Of a DNA stretch of 11,673 bases, positions 1 through 6,577 are shown piece after piece. Made by a program: the position numbers and the translations under genes. Each line of letters begins with the position of its first letter. Position 1 is the first letter of the stretch. Source of the stretch: a bacterium (GTDB taxonomy: Bacteria > Actinomycetota > Actinomycetes > Actinomycetales > Actinomycetaceae); the NCBI GenBank assembly GCA_030544165.1, contig JAUNRP010000042.1, positions 1-11,673 on the forward strand, read 5' to 3'. The notes beneath the pieces were generated by a model. That model was not told the DNA's origin. It made no database searches and worked only from the letters and a program-made list of their open reading frames with translations.

Positions 1-65
1 GTGGGGATCGAACCCACGACCCGCGGATTAAAAGTCCGATGCTCTGCCGACTGAGCTATAGGCCC
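1..65 (-). tRNA. tRNA-Lys(UUU), 3' end cut by window edge
   Basis: Read on the minus strand, the segment gives acceptor 5' strand GGGCCTA, TA at positions 8-9, a D arm (GCTC...GAGC), an anticodon loop CTTTTAA with anticodon TTT, a 5-nt variable loop, and a T arm GTGGG/CCCAC around TTCGATC. These parts add up to exactly 65 nt. The 3' acceptor strand, discriminator base and any CCA lie outside the window. The anticodon stem has four Watson-Crick pairs and a T/C mismatch at 27-43. The product decodes AAA/AAG lysine codons. A TAGAAT box lies just upstream. Confidence 0.93.
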
Positions 66-72
66 GCAGAGG

Positions 73-78
73 ATTCTA
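73..78 (-). promoter_or_regulatory. -10 box of tRNA-Lys promoter
   Basis: The minus strand reads TAGAAT here, a good TANNNT-type -10 hexamer. It ends 7 nt before the first base of the tRNA, so transcription would start at or almost at the mature 5' end. It is one of very few AT-rich spots in this stretch. No convincing -35 hexamer is seen 16-18 nt further upstream. The rest of 79-205 is C-rich and shows nothing I can assign. Confidence 0.5.
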
Positions 79-215
79 CCGGCCGCCCGCGCCAGCCCCA
101 GCCCGCGCGCGGTGGCGCACCTGCGGCACAGCCCACCCGCCCACACACCCCACTGGCACGCCGCGCCCGCCCCACCGCACAATGGGAGCGCACCCGCCCG
201 CACCCGGAAGGCCCC

Positions 216-845
216 ATGCCCGAGCCCACGCGGCCCCCGCGCCGCCCCGCCCACCTCGACGAGGCCCTCGCCGAGACCATCATCGGCGCGCCGGATCCCG
301 CCGAGACGGCCGAGCTCGCCCACTCCACGGCCCACGCCCTGGTGGATGGCGGCCGCGGCCGCGCGGACGATCCGGCCCTGGTCCGCCGCCTCGTCACCCT
401 CGTGGAGGACGAGGGCATCGAGACCATCGCCGAGCTCTGGTCCGCCTCACCCGCCGAAACCCTCCCCGGCGCCCTGTGGCGCCTCTACCTCGTGCGCGAG
501 TGGGCGAGCCGCAACCCCCACCAGGTGGTCCGCGCCTACCGCGCCGGCCTCCACGCCGCCGAGGTCGCCGGCGCCATCGCCGGCGTGGTGGTCCCGCCCA
601 GCCCGGAGGACGTCATGGACACCGCCGATCGCATCCTCTCCGGCGTCTTCGACGGCGATCTTGACGTCGCCCTCGACCGCGCCTCCGCCTTCCTCCGCGT
701 GGCCGCCACCGGCCTCGCCCTCTCCGCCGACGACGCCCCCTCACCCCACGCCTCCTCCCTCACCTCCCGCTCGGCCTCCCTCATGCGCACCTCCCTCGAA
801 CTCGAGCGCTCCGCCCGCCTCGCCCGCTCCGGATCCCTCGAATGA
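216..845 (+). CDS. conserved actinobacterial hypothetical protein upstream of mshD
   Basis: This encodes a 209-residue protein of unknown function. I chose the ATG at 216 because GGAAGG at 206-211 sits 4 nt before it. The open frame runs further upstream, but that part is low-complexity Pro/Arg-rich and reaches into the tRNA gene. The conserved-looking core is residues about 55-115, with a block ETIAELW...LPGALWRLYLVREW at 69-96, then a helical acidic segment (about 130-165) and a Ser/Arg-rich tail. As I recall it, this matches a family found in many actinomycetes whose members are often labelled 'RNA polymerase subunit beta' by error; nothing here resembles RpoB. No signal peptide or membrane segment is seen. 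The stop overlaps the mshD start by 4 nt (ATGA), so the two are probably co-translated. Codons end mainly in C, unlike mshD. Confidence 0.82.
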   Translation: MPEPTRPPRRPAHLDEALAETIIGAPDPAETAELAHSTAHALVDGGRGRADDPALVRRLVTLVEDEGIETIAELWSASPAETLPGALWRLYLVREWASRNPHQVVRAYRAGLHAAEVAGAIAGVVVPPSPEDVMDTADRILSGVFDGDLDVALDRASAFLRVAATGLALSADDAPSPHASSLTSRSASLMRTSLELERSARLARSGSLE

Positions 846-1726
846 ACGACGGCGGCCCCTCCGTCCGCTCGTCCCGTCACCTCGAGGCGGGGGAGCGTGA
901 GTCGGTACTCGCACTCCTTACGCGGGTGGAAGCCCACGACGGCGTGGCGGCCGTGGGAGAGGAGGGCCTCCTCGACCTGCGCGAGCCCCACAGGGACGTC
1001 CTCCACCTCGTGCTCCGGGACCACCGCGACGTGGCGGGCTACGCCTGGACGGACGGAAGGTCTGGTGAGCTGGCGGTGGACCCGGCCCGCCGCCGTCGGG
1101 GGTATGGATCGACGCTCGCGAGCGCACTCCTCGAGGCCGAACCCCGGACCGCGGTGTGGGCGCACGGCGCACTGCCGGGGTCCCTCGCGTTCGGGGAGCA
1201 CCACGGCGCCACCGTGACCCGGGACCTGTGGCAGATGTGCTGGGAGGTGGGCGCCGTCGTCGTGGGGGAGTTGGCGGAAGGGTACGCGGCACGGGCGTTC
1301 ACGGGTGAGGCGGACGGGGCGGACGGACGGGCACTGGTGGCGGCCAACGCGGAGGCGTTCGCGGACCACCCGGAGCAGGGCCGGTTCTCGATCGCGGACC
1401 TGGCGCGTCGGATGGGGGAGGCGTGGTGGGACCCGGCGCGGCTGCGACTCGTGGAGCACGTGGAATCCGGCGAGCTCGCGGGGTTCTGCTGGGTCAAGCC
1501 CGAGGGGGATCGGGACGAGATCTACCTCGTGGGAGTGGCGGATGTCCACCGCGGGAAGGGCCTTGCGCGGTGGATGGCACAGGACGCGCAGGCGGCGTCA
1601 TTCTCGAGGGGTGCGGCCACGATGAATCTGTACGTGGAAGGGGATAACGTTTTCGCTGTACGCGCGTATCGCGGGGTGGGCTTCGAACAGTGTGCACGGG
1701 ACGTTCAACTGACCGTGCTGGAGTAG
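842..1726 (+). CDS. mshD: mycothiol synthase (GNAT acetyltransferase) MshD
   Basis: MshD catalyses the last step of mycothiol synthesis, acetylation of Cys-GlcN-Ins by acetyl-CoA in the cytoplasm. At 294 residues it is close to the roughly 300-residue family size and has the expected two GNAT halves. The N-terminal half has the acetyl-CoA loop VDPARRRRGYG (79-89). The C-terminal half has VGVADVHRGKGLA (230-242), followed by the typical NLYVEGDN..AVRAYRGVGF strand-helix (262-281). Between them, AANAEAFADHPEQGRFS (168-183) is a block I associate with MshD rather than with generic GNAT proteins. The ATG overlaps the stop of the previous gene by 4 nt and lacks a strong ribosome site, which suggests translational coupling. 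Codons end mainly in G, unlike the C-ending codons upstream and in pst. It implies a mycothiol-making actinomycete. A generic tandem GNAT is the only real alternative. Confidence 0.9.
   Translation: MNDGGPSVRSSRHLEAGERESVLALLTRVEAHDGVAAVGEEGLLDLREPHRDVLHLVLRDHRDVAGYAWTDGRSGELAVDPARRRRGYGSTLASALLEAEPRTAVWAHGALPGSLAFGEHHGATVTRDLWQMCWEVGAVVVGELAEGYAARAFTGEADGADGRALVAANAEAFADHPEQGRFSIADLARRMGEAWWDPARLRLVEHVESGELAGFCWVKPEGDRDEIYLVGVADVHRGKGLARWMAQDAQAASFSRGAATMNLYVEGDNVFAVRAYRGVGFEQCARDVQLTVLE
1692..1713 (+). promoter_or_regulatory. possible PHO-box-like direct repeat upstream of ppk1
   Basis: Two adjacent 11-mers, GTGCACGGGAC and GTTCAACTGAC, agree at 8 of 11 positions. The second resembles the GTTCACC heptamer of Streptomyces PhoP direct-repeat units. 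They lie inside the 3' end of mshD, 55 nt before the ppk1 start, so they may be coincidence. Control of ppk1 by PhoP would fit the locus. Confidence 0.22.
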
Positions 1727-1767
1727 GGCCCGAACCGCGAATTCGCTGTGACCGATCGAGCAGATGG

Positions 1768-4161
1768 ATGGACATGGACCAGGTGGACAACGCCCAAGAA
1801 CCCGAGGCCGGCGAGGAGCCGATCCTGCTCGAGGAGCCCAGCCAGGAGGCGCCGGTTGCGGTCGATGACGAGGAGGAGCGCGAACACCCCCTGCGGGAGA
1901 ACCTCCAGGAATGGGTGATCGACGACGACTTCGAGGAGGACGAGCTGATCGGCCCCCTCCCGGAGGCCCCGGACCTCGATGACCTGGTCAAGGGCCACCT
2001 GCTCGACCAGCAGGAGATGGAGGACCAGCTCGAGGACGATGAGGAGGAACTGCCTGTCGGGCGGTTCGCGGACCGGGAACTCTCCTGGCTGGCGTTCAAC
2101 CAGCGCGTGATCGAGCAGGCCGAGGACCAGGACCTCCCGCTGCTGGAGCGGGCGTGGTTCCTCGCGATCTTCGCCTCGAACCTGGACGAGTTCTTCATGG
2201 TGCGGGTGGCGGGCCTGAAGCGCCGCATCGCCACGGGCATGGCCGTGACGGCCGCCTCCGGGCTGACCCCGCGCCAGGTGATGGAGGGGATCGCCGTCAA
2301 GGCGCACGAGCTCACCGAGCGCCACGCGCGGGTGCTGCAGGATGACGTGCTGCCGCGCCTGGCGGAGGAGGGGATCCACATCCTCCACCACGGCGAGCTC
2401 TCCGGTTCGGAGGCCAAGCGGCTGGAGAAGTTCTTCCGCCAGCAGATCTTCCCCGTGCTCACCCCCCTCGCGGTGGACCCGGCGCACCCCTTCCCCTACA
2501 TCTCGGGGCTCTCGCTCAACCTGGCCGTGGTGGTGCGCGATCCGGGGACGGGCAAGGAGTCCTTCGCGCGGGTGAAGGTGCCGCCGCTGTTCCCGCGCTT
2601 CATCGCGGTGGACGCTGCGGGCGTGCCGCGCCGCCCGGATGAGATCGCCTCGGATGAGACCCAGGGCGCCTCGTTCGTGCCGATCGAGGAGATCATCGCC
2701 GCGCACCTGGACCACCTCTTCCCCGGCATGGAGGTGGTGGAGCACCACACCTTCCGCGTGACCCGCAACGAGGACCTCGAGGTGGAGGAGGACGATGCGG
2801 AGAACCTGCTGAAGGCGCTCGAGAAGGAGCTCCTGCGGCGCCGGTTCGGAAACGCGGTGCGGCTCGAGGTGGATGAGAACATCTCCGACCACGTGCTCGA
2901 GCTGCTCACGCGGGAGCTCGGCGTGGGGGAGGCCGATGTGTACCGGCTCCCGGCACCCCTCGACCTGCGCGGGCTCAACGACATCCACGACGTGGACCGG
3001 CCGGACCTCAAGTACCCGCGCTTCGTGGCGGTGACGCCCAAGCGGCTCGCCCAGGTGGAATCTGCCACACCCTCGGACTTCTTCGAGGCGATCAGCCGGG
3101 AGGACATCCTGGTCCACCACCCGTACGACTCCTTCTCCACCTCGGTACAGGAGTTCATCCGGCAGGCCGCGCTGGACCCCAACGTGCTGGCGATCAAGCA
3201 GACCCTCTACCGGACCTCGGGCGATTCCCCGATCATCTCCTCCCTGATCGAGGCGGCCGCGGCCGGCAAGCAGGTGCTCGCGATCGTGGAGATCAAGGCC
3301 CGCTTCGATGAGGAGCGCAACATCTCCTGGGCCCGCAAGCTGGAGCAGGCCGGCGTCCACGTGGTGTACGGCCTGGTGGGGCTCAAGACGCACACCAAGC
3401 TGGTGCTCGTGGTGCGCCAGGAGGCCGACGGCCTCGTGCGGTACTGCCACGTGGGTACCGGGAACTACAACCCCAAGACGGCGCGCGGGTACGAGGACAT
3501 CGGGCTGCTCACCTCGGACCGCAACGTGGGCCAGGACCTCACGCGACTGTTCAACCAGCTCTCCGGCTACGCCCCGCGCACCAAGTTCCACCGCCTGCTC
3601 GTGGCGCCGCGGGGGATCCGCAGCGGACTCGTGGAGCGGATCGACCGGGAGGTGGAGAACCACCTCGCCGGGAAGGACGCGTGGATCAAGATCAAGGTCA
3701 ACTCGATCGTGGACGAGAAGATCATCGATGCGCTCTACCGGGCCTCCCAGGCGGGCGTACAGGTGGACGTGGTGGTGCGCGGGATCTGCGCCCTGCGCGC
3801 GGGGATCGAGGGCATGAGCGAGAACATCCGCGTCCGCTCCATCCTCGGCCGCTACCTGGAGCACTCACGCATCTACGCGTTCGCGAACGACGGCTCCCCG
3901 GACGTGCTGATCGGCTCCGCCGATCTCATGCACCGCAACCTGGACCGCCGGGTGGAGGCGCTCATCAACATCGTGGATGAGCGCCAGATCGCCGATCTCC
4001 TGTGGCTGCTCGATACCGCCGCGGCGGAGACCACCCAATCGTGGCACCTGATGCCGGATGGCACGTGGGAGCGGGTCCACGAGGACGCGGAGGGCAACAA
4101 GCTCGTCCACATCCAGGACATCCTGATGGCGCGGGCCAGGAAGCGGGTGGCGGCCCGGTGA
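1768..4161 (+). CDS. ppk1: polyphosphate kinase Ppk1
   Basis: Ppk1 reversibly polymerises the gamma-phosphate of ATP into polyphosphate. The protein is 797 residues, longer than the usual 690-740. The conserved core starts near residue 97 with FADRELSWLAFNQRV and SNLDEFFMVRVAGLKRR (N domain), followed by the head domain and the two PLD-like C domains. The two family histidines are in KTHTK (His542, the expected autophosphorylated residue) and LEHSRIY (His699). DIGLLTSD and GSADLMHRNLDRRVE also match the family. Residues 1-95 form an acidic extension (about 39 Asp/Glu, 3 Lys/Arg), probably disordered. The ATG at 1768 has only a weak GAG 7 nt upstream; an in-frame ATG at 1774 is an alternative. 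Only 41 nt separate it from mshD. It overlaps the next gene by 4 nt (GTGA), so the two form an operon, as in mycobacteria. Confidence 0.96.
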   Translation: MDMDQVDNAQEPEAGEEPILLEEPSQEAPVAVDDEEEREHPLRENLQEWVIDDDFEEDELIGPLPEAPDLDDLVKGHLLDQQEMEDQLEDDEEELPVGRFADRELSWLAFNQRVIEQAEDQDLPLLERAWFLAIFASNLDEFFMVRVAGLKRRIATGMAVTAASGLTPRQVMEGIAVKAHELTERHARVLQDDVLPRLAEEGIHILHHGELSGSEAKRLEKFFRQQIFPVLTPLAVDPAHPFPYISGLSLNLAVVVRDPGTGKESFARVKVPPLFPRFIAVDAAGVPRRPDEIASDETQGASFVPIEEIIAAHLDHLFPGMEVVEHHTFRVTRNEDLEVEEDDAENLLKALEKELLRRRFGNAVRLEVDENISDHVLELLTRELGVGEADVYRLPAPLDLRGLNDIHDVDRPDLKYPRFVAVTPKRLAQVESATPSDFFEAISREDILVHHPYDSFSTSVQEFIRQAALDPNVLAIKQTLYRTSGDSPIISSLIEAAAAGKQVLAIVEIKARFDEERNISWARKLEQAGVHVVYGLVGLKTHTKLVLVVRQEADGLVRYCHVGTGNYNPKTARGYEDIGLLTSDRNVGQDLTRLFNQLSGYAPRTKFHRLLVAPRGIRSGLVERIDREVENHLAGKDAWIKIKVNSIVDEKIIDALYRASQAGVQVDVVVRGICALRAGIEGMSENIRVRSILGRYLEHSRIYAFANDGSPDVLIGSADLMHRNLDRRVEALINIVDERQIADLLWLLDTAAAETTQSWHLMPDGTWERVHEDAEGNKLVHIQDILMARARKRVAAR

Positions 4162-5123
4162 GTACCGAGGTACGGGCCGCTGGAGCGCTGCTCTGGCGGG
4201 AACGTGGGCGCCGCCTCCAGGTGCTCCTCGTCCACCGTCCGTCCTACAACGACTGGTCCTGGCCCAAGGGGAAGCCGGACGAGGGCGAGGCCCTGCCCGT
4301 GACGGCGGTACGCGAGGTGGAGGAGGAGACCGGGATCCGGGTGGTCCTCGGCCCCCCACTCGCATCCGTGCGCTACCGGCTCTCCGGGGGGAAGTCCAAG
4401 GAGGCCAGCTACTGGTCGGCGCGCGCCGACCACCCCGGACCCTGGGTGAACAGCCGCCCCTACGTGCGGCGCGCCCCCATGCGCGAGGTGGACGAGGTGC
4501 GCTGGGTGGACGCCCTCCAGGCCCTCAAGATGCTCACCTACGACCGGGACCGGGTGCCGCTGCGGGTGCTGATCGACCAGTGGGATGACGGCAAGCTCGA
4601 TACGTGGACCGTGGTGGTGGCGCGGCACGGGCGCGCGCGGAAACGGTCAGTGTGGAAGAAGGGGGACGAGGAGACCCGCCCCCTGACCTCGGTGGGGGAG
4701 CGGCAGGCCACCCTGATGGTCCCCTTCCTCTCCGCGTTCGGCGTGGACCGGGTGGTCTCCTCCCCCTGGAAGCGCTGCTTCGACACCGTCCTGCCCTACG
4801 CAACTGCGGCAGGAGTGGACGTGGAGGTGCGCCCCGAACTCACGGAGGCCGCCCACGATGCCAAACCCAAGGCGGCCCGCGGAATCGTGAATGCCGAACT
4901 CCGGACCCCGGGGGAGGGGGTGGTGATCTGCACGCACCGCCCTGTGCTCCCCACCGTCATGGGCCAGCTCGCCGCCTTCACCCCCTCGCGGCTGGAGGAG
5001 GAGGTCCCCAACAAGGACCCGTGGCTGAAGACGGGCGAGTTCCTGGTGGCACACCTGACCCGCCACCCCCGCAGGGGTGTCAGCGTGGTGGCCGTGGAGC
5101 GGCACCGGCCCTACTCGCTGTGA
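4158..5123 (+). CDS. mutT1: MutT1-like Nudix hydrolase fused to histidine phosphatase
   Basis: This is a 321-residue two-domain enzyme. Residues about 4-145 are a Nudix fold with a perfect Nudix box at 38-60 (GX5EX7REUXEEXGU). Residues about 150-321 are a histidine-phosphatase domain with the RHG motif (catalytic His157), SSPWKRC (201-207, phosphate-binding Arg206), the acidic residue region near Glu230, and the second histidine in CTHRP (His260). This arrangement and size match mycobacterial MutT1, which hydrolyses 8-oxo-dGTP and diadenosine polyphosphates and lies beside ppk1. The GTG start overlaps the ppk1 stop by 4 nt, so the proteins are probably made together. Substrate identity is inferred from the family; the exact substrate of this copy cannot be read from sequence. 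Confidence 0.92.
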   Translation: MSTEVRAAGALLWRERGRRLQVLLVHRPSYNDWSWPKGKPDEGEALPVTAVREVEEETGIRVVLGPPLASVRYRLSGGKSKEASYWSARADHPGPWVNSRPYVRRAPMREVDEVRWVDALQALKMLTYDRDRVPLRVLIDQWDDGKLDTWTVVVARHGRARKRSVWKKGDEETRPLTSVGERQATLMVPFLSAFGVDRVVSSPWKRCFDTVLPYATAAGVDVEVRPELTEAAHDAKPKAARGIVNAELRTPGEGVVICTHRPVLPTVMGQLAAFTPSRLEEEVPNKDPWLKTGEFLVAHLTRHPRRGVSVVAVERHRPYSL

Positions 5124-5191
5124 GGGCTTCTGCGCGTTCCTGAGCGTCCCTTCAGGGCCCGGCTCCGAGTGTGACGAAAGCGATAAGGCTT

Positions 5192-5213
5192 GTTCACCGT
5201 TTGTTAACCCGCG
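5192..5213 (+). promoter_or_regulatory. PHO box (two PhoP direct-repeat units) upstream of pstS
   Basis: The segment reads GTTCACCGTTT then GTTAACCCGCG, two head-to-tail 11-nt units each starting with GTTnACC. This is the form of PhoP binding sites in Streptomyces, where two units make the core operator. It stands about 82 nt before pstS in a 171-nt gap and is the most AT-rich part of that gap. It implies that pstSCAB is activated by a PhoR-PhoP system at low phosphate. No phoP/phoR gene lies in the window. Confidence 0.6.
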
Positions 5214-5240
5214 GCATCCCGCAGCGTCACACCGGCTCCT

Positions 5241-5246
5241 TAGGTT
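5241..5246 (+). promoter_or_regulatory. candidate -10 box for pstS
   Basis: TAGGTT fits the TANNNT -10 pattern and lies 27 nt after the PHO box and about 49 nt before the pstS ATG. There is no TTGACA-like -35 at the right distance, as expected for an activator-dependent promoter, but the spacing to the PHO box is longer than I would expect. The assignment is tentative. Confidence 0.3.
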
Positions 5247-5256
5247 CTCACTTGTC

Positions 5257-5276
5257 ATGGGCGGAAAGCGCCCCAT
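5257..5276 (+). promoter_or_regulatory. small hairpin in the pstS leader
   Basis: GGGCG (5259-5263) pairs with CGCCC (5269-5273) around a GAAAG loop. AT/AT pairs can extend it past a one-base bulge. It would lie in the 5' untranslated part of pstS mRNA, 18 nt before the start region. It may stabilise the messenger 5' end, but nothing proves a function. Confidence 0.3.
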
Positions 5277-5294
5277 CACGATTGATTGGATGGA

Positions 5295-6485
5295 ATGACT
5301 GTGAAGCTTGCAGTGAACCGCCGGATCACCGGCATCGCCGCTGTCTCCGCTCTCGCCGTAACCCTCGCCGCCTGTGGCGGCAACGGCGGTGGGGAGACCA
5401 CCACCGCTGCCGAGACCACCGGCACCACCGAAGAGGTCGAGGAGACCGAGGAGGCCGAGACCACCGAGGCCCCCGAGGCCGGCGGCGAGATGGACTACTC
5501 CGCCCTCTCCGGCACCATCGCCGGTGGCGGCGCCTCCTCCATGGAGAAGGCCCAGAACGGCTGGATCGCCACCTTCGCCTCCGAGGCCCCGGGCGTCACC
5601 GTCTCCTACAACCCCACCGGGTCCTCCGGCGGCCGCACCGCCTTCATCGAGGGCACCGTGCAGTACGCGGGCACCGACTCGATCGTGGGCGACGACCAGC
5701 TCGCCGAGATGGAGGCGTCCTGCCAGTCGGACGTGCTGGAGCTCCCGCTCTACGTCTCGCCGATCGCCGTGATCTTCAACCTCCCGGGCATCGATTCGAT
5801 CAACATGACCCCGGAGACCATCGCCAACGTGTTCAACGGCTCCATCACCAAGTGGAACGATGAGGCGATCGCCGCTGACAACGAGGGCGTGGACCTCCCC
5901 GATCTCGACATCATCCCGGTGAACCGCTTCGACGGCTCCGGCACCACCGAGAACTTCACCGAGTACCTCTCGGTGGCCGCCGCGGATGCCTGGACCTACG
6001 AGCCGGCCGACATGTGGCCGATCGAGGGCACCCAGTCGGGTGACGGCACCTCCGGTCTCGTGGACGTGGTGACCTCCACCGAGGGTGCGATCGGCTACGC
6101 CGACGCCTCCCGCGCCGGTGGCCTGGGCACCGTGGCCGTGGGCGTGGGCGAGGAGTTCGTCTCCTACTCGCCCGAGGCCGCTGCCCGGATCCTCGAGGTC
6201 TCCGAGCCGACCGAGAGCGCGACCGACCTGCGCCTCACCTACGACCTCGCCCGCGACACCACCGAGTCGGGCACCTACCCGGTGGTCCTCGTCTCCTACA
6301 CCCTCGCCTGCACCGGCTACGGCGATCAGGAGACGGCGGACGCGGTCAAGGGCTACCTGACCTACGTGGCCTCCGCCGAGGGCCAGGAGGTTGCCGCTGA
6401 TCCGGACGTGGCGGGTATCGCCCCGATCTCGGACAACGTCCGCACCCAGGTGATGGCCGCGATCGATCAGATCTCCGCCCGCTGA
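5295..6485 (+). CDS. pstS: phosphate ABC transporter substrate-binding lipoprotein PstS
   Basis: PstS captures inorganic phosphate outside the membrane and passes it to PstC/PstA. The protein is 396 residues. It has an n-region with NRR, a hydrophobic stretch (11-23) and a lipobox LAAC with acylated Cys27. A Thr/Glu-rich linker follows (about 34-65). The binding domain then shows GGGASSMEKAQNGW (77-90), YNPTGSSGGRTAF (105-117), ANVFNGSITKWND (177-189), NRFDGSGTTENFTEYL (210-225, phosphate-binding loop) and GAIGYADAS (264-272). The start could be ATG 5295 (GGA 4 nt upstream) or GTG 5301 (GGATGGA 6 nt upstream); both keep the signal peptide. Codons are strongly C-ending, consistent with high expression. 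It heads the pst operon behind a PHO box. Confidence 0.96.
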   Translation: MTVKLAVNRRITGIAAVSALAVTLAACGGNGGGETTTAAETTGTTEEVEETEEAETTEAPEAGGEMDYSALSGTIAGGGASSMEKAQNGWIATFASEAPGVTVSYNPTGSSGGRTAFIEGTVQYAGTDSIVGDDQLAEMEASCQSDVLELPLYVSPIAVIFNLPGIDSINMTPETIANVFNGSITKWNDEAIAADNEGVDLPDLDIIPVNRFDGSGTTENFTEYLSVAAADAWTYEPADMWPIEGTQSGDGTSGLVDVVTSTEGAIGYADASRAGGLGTVAVGVGEEFVSYSPEAAARILEVSEPTESATDLRLTYDLARDTTESGTYPVVLVSYTLACTGYGDQETADAVKGYLTYVASAEGQEVAADPDVAGIAPISDNVRTQVMAAIDQISAR

Positions 6486-6498
6486 GAAGCGCACTAGT

Positions 6499-6539
6499 CT
6501 GAGGGCGGGTTGGCCGGTCACCGGCCGGCCCGCCCTCAG
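6499..6539 (+). terminator. 19-bp intercistronic hairpin between pstS and pstC (attenuator or mRNA-stabilising stem)
   Basis: Arms 6499-6517 and 6521-6539 pair over 19 positions without a bulge (17 Watson-Crick and two G-U pairs) around a TCA loop. It starts 13 nt after the pstS stop and ends 38 nt before the pstC start. There is no T-run behind it, so it is not a standard intrinsic terminator. A partial terminator or a 3' stabiliser that leaves more pstS than pstCAB message is the likelier role, known from other binding-protein-dependent transporter operons. Confidence 0.7.
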
Positions 6540-6577
6540 GAATCCACGGTTCCCCTCAACTACACCCTGGAGGACGA

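Noticed and set aside
39..215. Upstream extension of the first plus-strand gene to an ATG at 39
   Set aside because: It would start inside the tRNA gene and encode low-complexity Pro/Arg-rich sequence; the ATG at 216 has a good ribosome site.
1705..3864. 719-codon minus-strand open frame opposite ppk1
   Set aside because: Shadow of GC-rich codons; no ribosome site, no known domain, His/Leu/Val-biased composition, and ppk1 is unmistakable on the other strand.
5139..5165. Terminator between mutT1 and pstS from CCTGA/TCAGG and GAGC/GCTC repeats
   Set aside because: Stems of 4-5 bp with loops of 8 nt or more and no T-run are not above chance in this DNA.
6499..6539. Ordinary rho-independent terminator after pstS
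   Set aside because: No T-run follows and the same-operon gene pstC starts 38 nt later; attenuation or stabilisation fits better.
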